From Pseudobdellovibrionaceae bacterium (GTDB lineage Bacteria > Bdellovibrionota > Bdellovibrionia > Bdellovibrionales > Bdellovibrionaceae), in assembly GCA_014376325.1 (NCBI GenBank), contig JACMRP010000060.1, positions 1 to 5,720 on the forward strand: a stretch of DNA of 5,720 nt. The letters run 5' to 3'. Positions 1 to 5,720 of the stretch are shown here, in pieces. Position numbers and translations under genes: made by a program. The notes under the pieces are model-generated. The model did no database searches, had not been told where the DNA came from, and worked only from the letters and a program-made list of their open reading frames with translations. The number at the start of each line of letters is the position of its first letter. The stretch's first letter is position 1.

Positions 1-726
1 ATGATGGTTTCGGAAATCGCCGGAACGACTATCGACGCCGTCGAGACTCCATTCTACGCGAACAATAAACGCTACATGCTCATCGATACCGCCGGACTGC
101 GCAGGTCTTCACGACGGGAAGACGACGTCGAAATCATCTCGGCATTCAAATCTCAAGAAGCCATTCGTAAGGCCGATTTGGTTTTGCTGATCGTGGACGG
201 AACCGTCGGCCCCACAGAGCAAGATTCTAAAATCATGCAGGCGATTCTTGACGATCATCGCGGCGTCATCCTGGTCGCGAATAAGTCAGACCTCGGCGCC
301 GAAGAAGTTCCGGAATACAAAAAAACTTTCCGCGATCAGGTCGAAAAGAATTTCCATTTCTTCTCGGACGTTCCGGTCGTGTTTACGAGTGCAAAAACGG
401 GTCAAGGACTAAACGATCTGTACGACATGGTCCAGGATATTTCTGAAAAACTCGTCATGCGGATTCCGACATCTGAGCTGAATGATTTCTTCTTCGAAAC
501 GATTCGTAAAGCACCGGCTCCGGTTTACGCAACGACCAACGTTAAATTTTATTACTTAACGCAAACTCGTCAGAAGCCGCCCGCATTCATCGCCTTTGCG
601 AACAACCCAGACGGGGTGACGCCGGCCTACCGAAGATTTTTAGTAAAGCATATCAAAGATCGATGGGGACTTGCGGGCATTCCGATCCGCATCTTCTGTA
701 TGAGAAGTCGTAAGAGCAGTCAGTAA
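1..726 (+). CDS. der: Ribosome-assembly GTPase Der (EngA), C-terminal part, 5' end cut by window
   Basis: Der is a cytoplasmic GTPase with two tandem G domains that assists late maturation of the 50S ribosomal subunit. Visible here are the second G domain from its G2 region onward and the C-terminal KH-like domain. The motifs are GTT (residues 8-10 of the visible part), the G3 motif DTAG (29-32), the G4 motif NKSD (94-97) and the G5 motif TSAK (129-132). The KH-like region, about 155-237, carries the family pattern KFYYLTQ, PPAFIAFANNP, YRRFLVKHIKDRWGL and GIPIRIF. Der proteins are usually about 440-490 residues, so the first G domain and the second P-loop lie left of the window. The ATG at position 1 is therefore almost certainly internal. 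The G4 motif has Ser where NKWD is common in Der, a tolerated change because Asn, Lys and Asp are kept. The stop codon overlaps the next start as TAATG. Identification is secure. Confidence 0.95.
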   Translation: MMVSEIAGTTIDAVETPFYANNKRYMLIDTAGLRRSSRREDDVEIISAFKSQEAIRKADLVLLIVDGTVGPTEQDSKIMQAILDDHRGVILVANKSDLGAEEVPEYKKTFRDQVEKNFHFFSDVPVVFTSAKTGQGLNDLYDMVQDISEKLVMRIPTSELNDFFFETIRKAPAPVYATTNVKFYYLTQTRQKPPAFIAFANNPDGVTPAYRRFLVKHIKDRWGLAGIPIRIFCMRSRKSSQ

Positions 727-2102
727 TGCCGACGAAACGGGGTTCGTGGAGAACACGCTTTGGATTTTACCTTGTTGCCGTGGGTTCTGCCTGCGGACTC
801 GGGAATCTTTGGCGTTTTCCTTACGTCGTCGGTGAAAATGGTGGCGGCGCCTTTGTTTTGTTATACGTTTTCATGGCCCTCGCTGTTGGGCTGCCGTTAT
901 TGATCGCCGAACTCAGTCTGGGTAAGTCGACGCATCAGAGCGTGATCATGGCGACGCAAAAACTTTCCCAATCATCAGGAATTAAAGCTTTTGCCTGGGC
1001 GGGCCGATTTTCGGTGCTGCTCAGTCTGGTGGTATTTTCTTATTACGCCGTCATCAGCGGTTGGGTGCTGCATTTCTTAAGCCGTTTTGTGATGGAGCTC
1101 GTGATGTTTAGCGAAGCGCATCCATCTTCGGGCTCGCTCGCTTTACTGATGAAAAACGGTGGACTGCAGTGGGCGCTTGCGAGCGTTCACGTTTTGCTCG
1201 TGATCATTGTCGTCGCGAAGGGCGTTCAAGAGGGCCTGGAGAAGTGGATCAGTTACATGATGCCCTTGTTCGTGACCTTGGTTTTTATCTTGGTCATCCG
1301 ATCGACTTCGCTGCCGTCTGCTCCTGAAGTTTTAAGATTTTTATTTTATCCCGATTTTTCTAAATTAACTTATTCCTCGATGATTCACGCGATCGGGCAC
1401 ATTTTCTTTACGCTGTCGGTGGGACTCGGCACGATGGTGACCTTCGGTAGCTACATGAAGGATCAAGATCACATTCCGACCGCCGGCTTTCGCGTGACCC
1501 TGGTCGATACCGGGATTTCTTTGGTTGCAGTGATGCTGGTTTTTCCGATCGCGTTTCAGGCGTCCAATGTGCCGTTGACCGATCCCGCGTTGTTATTCGA
1601 AACCTTGCCTAGATTTTTTATGGATTTTAGGGGCGGCGTTCTTTTCGGTCTGTTGTTTTTTGCGTGTCTGTATATGGCGGCGCTTAATGCGAGCATTGGT
1701 TTAATGGAGACGGTCGTATCGAATTTGGTCGACACCAGCAAGAAAAAAATCTCGCGCAACAAGGCGTCCTGGATCGCCGGGGCCGTTGCGTTAACGCTCG
1801 CGATCCTTCCGTCGTTTTCGAGTTCACTTTTTCGCAAGGTTCAGCTTCACGAAAAAGGCTTGATGGAGATGATGGATTCCGTTTTGATTAACTGGATTCT
1901 GCCGGTCATCGCGCTGGGACTCGCGGTCAGCATCAACATCGGGATGACCGAAAAAGAAAAGGCCGCCCAGTTTTTAGCTCAGGATCGTTTCGTGAGTCAC
2001 TCCATGTATCCACACTGGAAATGGGCGCTGAAGTGGTTCGCGCCCAGTGTCATCATTTTTGCCATGATTTTACAAATCCTCGGTCTGGTACTGAAGAAAT
2101 AG
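726..2102 (+). CDS. Neurotransmitter:sodium symporter (NSS/SNF) family transporter
   Basis: This is an inner-membrane secondary transporter of the LeuT/MhsT type, expected to import an amino acid or related amine with Na+. The N-terminal signature GLGNLWRFPYVVGENGGGAF (residues 24-43) matches NSS TM1 and, by chance, shares LeuT numbering. FFTLSVGLG (227-235) is TM6, and AALNASIG (318-325) is TM8. The 458 residues and hydrophobic segments suggest 11 helices, as in MhsT and TnaT, with the last at about 436-456; LeuT has 12. Na1-site residues A22, N27 and T229 are kept, and D261 sits where LeuT has Asn286. In TM8 the two Na2-site hydroxyl residues (LeuT Thr354, Ser355) are replaced by N321 and A322. 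The start is the ATG in TAATG overlapping the der stop, with a modest AAGAG at 712-716 as ribosome site, suggesting coupled translation. Family assignment is certain; the substrate is unknown. Confidence 0.94.
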   Translation: MPTKRGSWRTRFGFYLVAVGSACGLGNLWRFPYVVGENGGGAFVLLYVFMALAVGLPLLIAELSLGKSTHQSVIMATQKLSQSSGIKAFAWAGRFSVLLSLVVFSYYAVISGWVLHFLSRFVMELVMFSEAHPSSGSLALLMKNGGLQWALASVHVLLVIIVVAKGVQEGLEKWISYMMPLFVTLVFILVIRSTSLPSAPEVLRFLFYPDFSKLTYSSMIHAIGHIFFTLSVGLGTMVTFGSYMKDQDHIPTAGFRVTLVDTGISLVAVMLVFPIAFQASNVPLTDPALLFETLPRFFMDFRGGVLFGLLFFACLYMAALNASIGLMETVVSNLVDTSKKKISRNKASWIAGAVALTLAILPSFSSSLFRKVQLHEKGLMEMMDSVLINWILPVIALGLAVSINIGMTEKEKAAQFLAQDRFVSHSMYPHWKWALKWFAPSVIIFAMILQILGLVLKK

Positions 2103-2184
2103 GTTCCCCGAGCCGTCCCATTCCAGACGGGCTAAGTTTTCCAAAGCAAATTCCGCACTTGAGATTGGCATATAAAAAATGCTT
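2103..2184. other. Convergent intergenic gap
   Basis: This 82-base gap separates the stop of the transporter (+) from the stop of the EEP gene (-). It contains one imperfect hairpin in its left part, listed separately. The right part is AT-rich (TATAAAAAATGC around 2171-2182) with no stable GC stem reading on the minus strand. No small gene is supported here. Confidence 0.7.
2111..2140 (+). terminator. Possible weak intrinsic terminator of the transporter gene
   Basis: AGCCGTC at 2111-2117 pairs with GACGGGCT at 2126-2133, leaving one bulged G (2129) and an 8-base loop. The sequence AAGTTTT follows. It lies 8 bases after the transporter stop, where a terminator is expected. The bulge, the loop size and the short T run make it weak. 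The hairpin read on the minus strand has no following T tract, so it would serve the plus-strand genes only. Confidence 0.35.
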
Positions 2185-2877
2185 CTACATTTCGATTTCA
2201 AGTACGAGTGGGTAGTGATCCGAATACAGCCTTGTCGCAGATGTTTTTAGCACCTGACTTGACTTCACCATTGTCCAAGGTCGACACCACATTCGGTCTA
2301 GTCTTAAAACTGGAAACGCGGTCGGAAATGTTGGGCCGAACCGTACTTGATGAAGCACTAAATTTAACTTCCGCAGTGCGCCCGAGTACGTGTGCCACTC
2401 GTTAATATCACCACCCACAATCAACGGCACGTCACTTTTTATCGATAGGAATTCGTTCAGCTGCCTGATCTGCTTTCCGCGCTCAAGGATGCCTAGGCCC
2501 TTATGCGTATTTACGATGTGCAAAGGTCCGGAGTTGGTTTGGATGAACACTTCCAGTATATTTCGCGGCTCTCGCCCCTTTGAACTTATATCTACGACCT
2601 GTTCTTTTAAAATAGGAAATCGAGACAGAACCGCGTTGCCGTACCATCCGCCCGACGCGGTGATCGTCGGTGCAAAGGCAAAATGCGGAAAATGATCGGT
2701 CATCAAATTTCGAATGTCTTCAGCACTGCCGCGGTTTTCGGGACGGGTGTCTAGCTCTTGAATGAGGGCGATATCAATATTTTGCGCCGCAAGCAGCGCT
2801 CCGATACGTGCGTAGTCTCTGAGCCCATCCACTCCGCGTGCGCCGTGGATATTGTACGTCATGATTTTAAGTCTCAT
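2185..2877 (-). CDS. Endonuclease/exonuclease/phosphatase (EEP) family protein, YbhP-like
   Basis: This is a metal-dependent phosphoesterase of the DNase I/exonuclease III/inositol-phosphatase fold. All core motifs are present in order: TYNIHG (N9), IQELD (E41), YGNAVLSR (79-86), NTHKG (H125), GGDINEW (D157, N159), LDRMW (D194) and SDHYPL (D220, H221). At 230 residues it is a single domain without signal peptide or membrane helix, so it is probably cytoplasmic. The TFPTAFPVLRLDRMW stretch (183-197) resembles the YbhP-type branch rather than DNA-repair exonucleases. The ATG lies inside the end of the PLD-VTT gene (11-base overlap) with AAGAGG seven bases upstream, so the two are co-translated. 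In E. coli an EEP gene (ybhP) sits beside the PLD-type cardiolipin synthase gene clsB, which supports a role in phospholipid metabolism. That role is inference; the substrate cannot be read from the sequence. Fold and catalytic competence are well supported. Confidence 0.9.
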   Translation of the reverse strand: MRLKIMTYNIHGARGVDGLRDYARIGALLAAQNIDIALIQELDTRPENRGSAEDIRNLMTDHFPHFAFAPTITASGGWYGNAVLSRFPILKEQVVDISSKGREPRNILEVFIQTNSGPLHIVNTHKGLGILERGKQIRQLNEFLSIKSDVPLIVGGDINEWHTYSGALRKLNLVLHQVRFGPTFPTAFPVLRLDRMWCRPWTMVKSSQVLKTSATRLYSDHYPLVLEIEM

Positions 2878-4918
2878 GCTCGCGCCTCTTCTTCCATCGA
2901 CGAGTTAACAAGTAAGTGCCGATCATCAACGCAATCCAAAGTACGCCCCCGGCGATCAACAAACCAATCGATTTCGGAGTGGGGTCGAGGAAAATCTGCG
3001 TCAGCGAATCGCCGACAAGCCCCTTAACGATAAACGCTGGTAAAAATCCAAGAAAGTTTCCGGCGATGAAATTCCAAAAAGTTAAAGACGAAATTCCCGC
3101 CGCAAGATTTACGATGCTGAAAGGCGCGACCGGGATCATCCGGAAGAACGCGACACCCAGGATGCCAGCATCCGCAAATTGCCGATCGATCCTCAGCAGA
3201 CGTTCGCCAAAAAAACGGCGAAGACCTTTCTGACCGACCCAGCGTCCAATCCAAAACATCACCGAAGCGCTGGTCAGGGCGCCGCACATTCCATAGATGG
3301 GCCCCCAGATAGAACCGTAGACTGCGGCCGTGACCAGCGAAATCACCGTGACCGGGAATAAGATAAAACCACCGACGACGTATACCGCAATGACCGTAGG
3401 TAGTGCCCAAGGGGATGATCGAGAAGCCATTAAAAATGATCGGATGTTGTCGACGTGAAACCAATCGAGATTCAAATTCAACAAATGAAAAAGTCCAACT
3501 ACGGCCGCGATAATTATGCCTCCGGCCAAAATCTTTATCAACGTCGGATTTCGTATCGTCGTTCCGGCGATGAGCGGCTCACTGGGATCGGCAAATCTTG
3601 CGGCAACGGTTTGAAAACTTTGCGAAGTGTATTTTTCATCGTGAAGTGGGTGAAATGAATATCCATTGGATTCATGTTCCAGACGCAAGTCATCGCGAAC
3701 ATTGCGTATGCACGCCCGATGCTCGTCCGTGCCCGCCGCGATGATGACGTCGCACTCGGTGTCCAGTTCCATCGAGCGGTTGTTAATGTTTGAAGAACTG
3801 ACCATCAAGTAGCGATCGTCGACGATGAGTACCTTTGAGTGAATACGTTTATAGAGCATTTCTCCGTCCGGTTTTTTAATCCCAGTACAGACGATTTTCG
3901 CGCGACTCTCGTCGATGCCATCAGTAAGAATTTTGTTGAAATCGATTCGACCGGCCCACATGCCTTCGCTTTCTAAAACACCTTGTGGATTGTAGGAACT
4001 GACCAACAACACTTTCAACGGAGGTTTCGATCTCAATTGCTCGTTCAACTTTTTGGCTACTTCGACGGAAGTTAGAAACTGGTTTTCGATGTAGATAAAC
4101 TCTTCAGCTTGATCGATCAGGTCCAGATACATTTGACGAACTTCGTGGAAGGCAGCGGTCGACGGCATTTTTGGAATGGTCCGCGCAATGGCGCCGACGA
4201 CTCCCGTAAAGTTTGGGAGGCAGCCGCCGGGCAGCGCCTCGGGCGAAGTAGTCCAAGTATTTTTCTGTTTCGGAATTGAAATGCCGGTCGCCTGACGCCA
4301 CCGCCAGCGCATGAGTTCGGCGAAGTCTTCAACGATTGGTCCGGTCATCAGTAATTGCACATCGTGGTACGGACCGTAAGGACCGTTGGCATCGCTCCGT
4401 TCGGGCTCGACAATTCGGTGCGCGCGTTCGTCCCACCTTTGACGAGCGATGTCCATGCCGCCAGAAAAAACGAACTCGTCGTCCACCAAAATTAGCTTTT
4501 GGTGATGGCTGCCGCCGATCGGGATCGTGTCGTCTAAACTGAAATGAATGTTTTCTGGAGTATGGTGAGTCCAGACATATTCTGGCCAAAATTCGCGCTC
4601 GCTGATAAAGGCGACGGAGGAATCCCAACGTAGCAGATAAACTTGCAGCTCAGGATTTTGCCGAGCCTTCCAATTGATCAGATCAATAAAGACTGACGGC
4701 GCCTCAGAATTTTTTTCGTCGTCTCCGCGTAGAAGCCGGGTGGTGCTGTCGATTTCCCACCCGATCACTATGACGATTCGGGATGCGTTGACGATCGCGG
4801 CATGCACGGCGCGAAAGAAGTCAGCGCTGTCGATCAGCATCCGAGCTTTTGTAATGTCATTCGTTCGCCAACAGTTCACGGTTGGACGAAAAAGCTTCGT
4901 TGCCATGACCCGAAGCAT
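2867..4918 (-). CDS. Phospholipase D/cardiolipin synthase-like enzyme fused to VTT (DedA/TVP38) membrane domain
   Basis: The 683-residue fusion has an N-terminal PLD region of about 1-450 with two complete HxKx4D motifs: H139/K141/D146, followed by SGGMD, and H360/K362/D367, followed by SSSNINNRSM. Between them is YIENQFLT (276-283), a motif typical of true phospholipase D enzymes. The PLD fold forms a phosphatidyl-His intermediate and either hydrolyses or transfers the lipid. A membrane helix at about 462-480 leads into the VTT domain: helix near 505-522, YGSIWGPIYG (534-543), GRWVG (558-562), FFRMIP with R593 (591-596), GNFLG (620-624), and a last helix at about 651-671 before a basic tail. 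VTT/DedA proteins are linked to lipid scrambling or undecaprenyl-phosphate flipping. The fusion therefore suggests lipid processing coupled to transbilayer movement, which is inference. Two ATGs, M1 and M5, are possible starts and neither has a good Shine-Dalgarno. Its end overlaps the EEP gene. Confidence 0.9.
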   Translation of the reverse strand: MLRVMATKLFRPTVNCWRTNDITKARMLIDSADFFRAVHAAIVNASRIVIVIGWEIDSTTRLLRGDDEKNSEAPSVFIDLINWKARQNPELQVYLLRWDSSVAFISEREFWPEYVWTHHTPENIHFSLDDTIPIGGSHHQKLILVDDEFVFSGGMDIARQRWDERAHRIVEPERSDANGPYGPYHDVQLLMTGPIVEDFAELMRWRWRQATGISIPKQKNTWTTSPEALPGGCLPNFTGVVGAIARTIPKMPSTAAFHEVRQMYLDLIDQAEEFIYIENQFLTSVEVAKKLNEQLRSKPPLKVLLVSSYNPQGVLESEGMWAGRIDFNKILTDGIDESRAKIVCTGIKKPDGEMLYKRIHSKVLIVDDRYLMVSSSNINNRSMELDTECDVIIAAGTDEHRACIRNVRDDLRLEHESNGYSFHPLHDEKYTSQSFQTVAARFADPSEPLIAGTTIRNPTLIKILAGGIIIAAVVGLFHLLNLNLDWFHVDNIRSFLMASRSSPWALPTVIAVYVVGGFILFPVTVISLVTAAVYGSIWGPIYGMCGALTSASVMFWIGRWVGQKGLRRFFGERLLRIDRQFADAGILGVAFFRMIPVAPFSIVNLAAGISSLTFWNFIAGNFLGFLPAFIVKGLVGDSLTQIFLDPTPKSIGLLIAGGVLWIALMIGTYLLTRRWKKRREHET
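2885..2890 (-). promoter_or_regulatory. Ribosome binding site of the EEP gene
   Basis: AAGAGG on the minus strand lies seven bases before the ATG at 2877-2875, inside the last codons of the PLD-VTT gene. It supports this start and an overlapping-gene arrangement in which ribosomes finishing the upstream gene can restart. Confidence 0.6.
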
Positions 4919-4961
4919 AGTGGCAAAAGGCGCACCAAGGAAAGTACTAAAAATTGGATTT
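4919..4961. other. Short gap between RCC1 and PLD-VTT genes
   Basis: These 43 bases lie between two minus-strand genes. TAAAAAT at 4948-4954 and ATTTTTA at 4958-4964 form a seven-pair, AT-only inverted repeat with a three-base loop, overlapping the RCC1 stop codon. Without GC pairs it is too weak to call a terminator. No convincing promoter or strong ribosome site is seen, so co-transcription with the RCC1 gene is possible. Confidence 0.5.
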
Positions 4962-5720
4962 TTACTGAACCGGTTCTAGCACGTTCGTGGGAACCGACGT
5001 GTTCAGGTAAGTTCCGTTGCCGAGCTGGCCTTCGGTGTTTTTACCCCAGCACTTTACGTTCTTGCCGGTGGCGATCGCGCAGCTATGCGCATCGAAGCTC
5101 GCGAAAATCCCGCCGCTAACCTGAAGTCCGGCGACCGCGGCCGGCACTCTGCTGTTTGGATTCATGCTGCCCAGTTGGCCACTGTCGTTCGCACCCCAGC
5201 AGAGGGCGCTTCCGTCGACGAGTGCTGCGCAACTGTGTGACCCCGCAGAAAGTTGAACGGGATAGGTTAAGCCCGATACCACTTTTGGAATTTCGGAATT
5301 TGCGAGCGTGCCGTCGCCGAGCTGGCCGCTTTCATTCGCGCCCCAGCACTTGGCAACGTTTGCGTTTAAAACGCAATTATGATTTTGCCCAGCAACGAGC
5401 AACGAAACGGAATCTAGCGCCGGAACTTCATTCGGCACGATGGATTTTTGCCCCGCATTGTACCCGAGCTGATTGCTGGAGTTTTTTCCCCAGCACCAGA
5501 CCGTACTTGCGGAAGTGACAGCGCAAGTGTGATCAAGGCCCGTCGCAACTTGCTTCATGTCGGTGAGCCCGATCGCCTTTACTGGAGTCACGTTCACCAA
5601 CACCGCGCCGTATTCAATTTTTCCGTCGACCTGATTATTTCCTAGTTGGCCTTCGGAATTCCTGCCCCAGCACCAAACTTCTCCTCCGCGGGTCAACGCG
5701 CAAGTGTGGCTGCCGCCGGC
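4962..5720 (-). CDS. RCC1-repeat beta-propeller protein, C-terminal part, 5' end cut by window
   Basis: The reading frame is open to the window edge, giving 252 visible residues. They form five RCC1-type repeats of about 48-59 residues, each with a HxC near its start, CWG about ten residues later, and then N-x5-LG (for example NSEGQLG, NESGQLG and NTEGQLG). RCC1 proteins fold as seven-bladed propellers, so at least two more blades and any export signal probably lie beyond the right edge. The chain stops just after the last repeat. All ten cysteines (7, 17, 66, 76, 116, 125, 164, 174, 214, 224, counted from the window edge) fall in these two motifs, one pair per repeat. This suggests disulfides and an extracytoplasmic location. 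A TTG at 5696-5694 is internal to a repeat and is not a credible start. Bacterial members act mostly as binding scaffolds of unknown partner; no function can be assigned. It lies 43 bases upstream of the PLD-VTT gene on the same strand. Confidence 0.9.
   Translation of the reverse strand, partial: AGGSHTCALTRGGEVWCWGRNSEGQLGNNQVDGKIEYGAVLVNVTPVKAIGLTDMKQVATGLDHTCAVTSASTVWCWGKNSSNQLGYNAGQKSIVPNEVPALDSVSLLVAGQNHNCVLNANVAKCWGANESGQLGDGTLANSEIPKVVSGLTYPVQLSAGSHSCAALVDGSALCWGANDSGQLGSMNPNSRVPAAVAGLQVSGGIFASFDAHSCAIATGKNVKCWGKNTEGQLGNGTYLNTSVPTNVLEPVQ
4965..5720 (-). repeat. Five tandem RCC1 protein repeats
   Basis: Approximate blocks in reading order are 5720-5550, 5549-5400, 5399-5253, 5252-5106 and 5105-4965. 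The most conserved DNA is the CWG codon region, seen on the plus strand as CCCCAGCA or close variants near 5045, 5194, 5341, 5488 and 5666. The repeats are diverged at DNA level, which points to old duplications kept for protein structure rather than a recent expansion. Confidence 0.8.

Noticed and set aside
1..6. ATG ATG at the window start as the true start of a small GTPase
   Set aside because: It sits directly before the G2 switch of Der and would remove the P-loop; it is an internal Met pair made to look like a start by the window edge.
2390..2695. 101-codon plus-strand frame opposite the EEP gene
   Set aside because: It is antisense to conserved catalytic motifs; the composition looks like a reverse-complement shadow.
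3024..3464. 146-codon open frame on the minus strand inside the PLD-VTT gene
   Set aside because: It is out of frame with a clearly conserved VTT domain, has Arg/Gly/Pro-rich composition typical of a shadow frame, and matches no family I recognise.
4104..4628. Several 65-99 codon minus-strand and plus-strand frames over the PLD domain
   Set aside because: They are alternative frames of a gene with intact catalytic motifs, are rich in Arg/Ser/Pro and have no ribosome sites worth noting.
4948..4964. AT palindrome as an intrinsic terminator
   Set aside because: It has seven A:T pairs with no GC, too weak for a terminator stem.
5694..5696. TTG as the start of the RCC1 protein
   Set aside because: The frame continues upstream to the edge with SHTCA, a proper half of an RCC1 repeat, so the gene runs beyond the window.
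4965..5720. Regularly spaced DNA repeats as a CRISPR-like array
   Set aside because: The spacing is about 147-177 bases, the repeats are diverged, and the region is one open frame encoding RCC1 blades.
4962..5720. RCC1 gene as eukaryotic contamination or recent transfer
   Set aside because: The HxC/CWG form is a familiar bacterial version, there is no intron, and codon use looks like that of the neighbours.

Overview
This 5.7 kb window looks like ordinary bacterial chromosome: tightly packed genes, short gaps, overlapping starts and stops, and base composition near 50% GC by eye. The taxon cannot be fixed from sequence alone. The Cys-rich RCC1-repeat protein (HxC...CWG repeats), the PLD-VTT fusion and the general gene style fit a predatory or free-living Gram-negative such as Bdellovibrionota or a former deltaproteobacterium. 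That placement is an inference of low confidence.

Layout. Positions 1-726 (+) hold the 3' part of der (engA), the double GTPase of 50S ribosome maturation; the window opens inside its second G domain. It overlaps by one base (TAATG) a complete neurotransmitter:sodium symporter (NSS/SNF) family transporter at 726-2102 (+). A short convergent gap (2103-2184) contains one imperfect hairpin. The rest is on the minus strand and reads from right to left. First comes an RCC1-repeat beta-propeller protein (4962-5720, cut by the window edge). After a 43-base gap comes a 683-residue fusion of a two-HKD phospholipase D/cardiolipin synthase-like enzyme with a C-terminal VTT (DedA/TVP38) membrane domain (2867-4918). 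Last is an 11-base-overlapping endonuclease/exonuclease/phosphatase (EEP) family protein (2185-2877).

How the genes fit together. The overlapping PLD-VTT and EEP genes form a translationally coupled pair. It resembles the E. coli clsB (ybhO)-ybhP pairing of a PLD-type cardiolipin synthase with an EEP protein, which points to membrane phospholipid synthesis or remodelling. Here a putative lipid-scrambling/flipping VTT domain is built into the enzyme. der and the transporter share an operon arrangement but no obvious function. The RCC1 protein is probably exported, since all ten visible cysteines are regularly paired within its repeats.

I see no mobile element, CRISPR array, tRNA or rRNA. I also see no clear evidence of a wholly undescribed system. 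The most unusual points are the PLD-VTT/EEP module and the altered sodium-site residues in the transporter.
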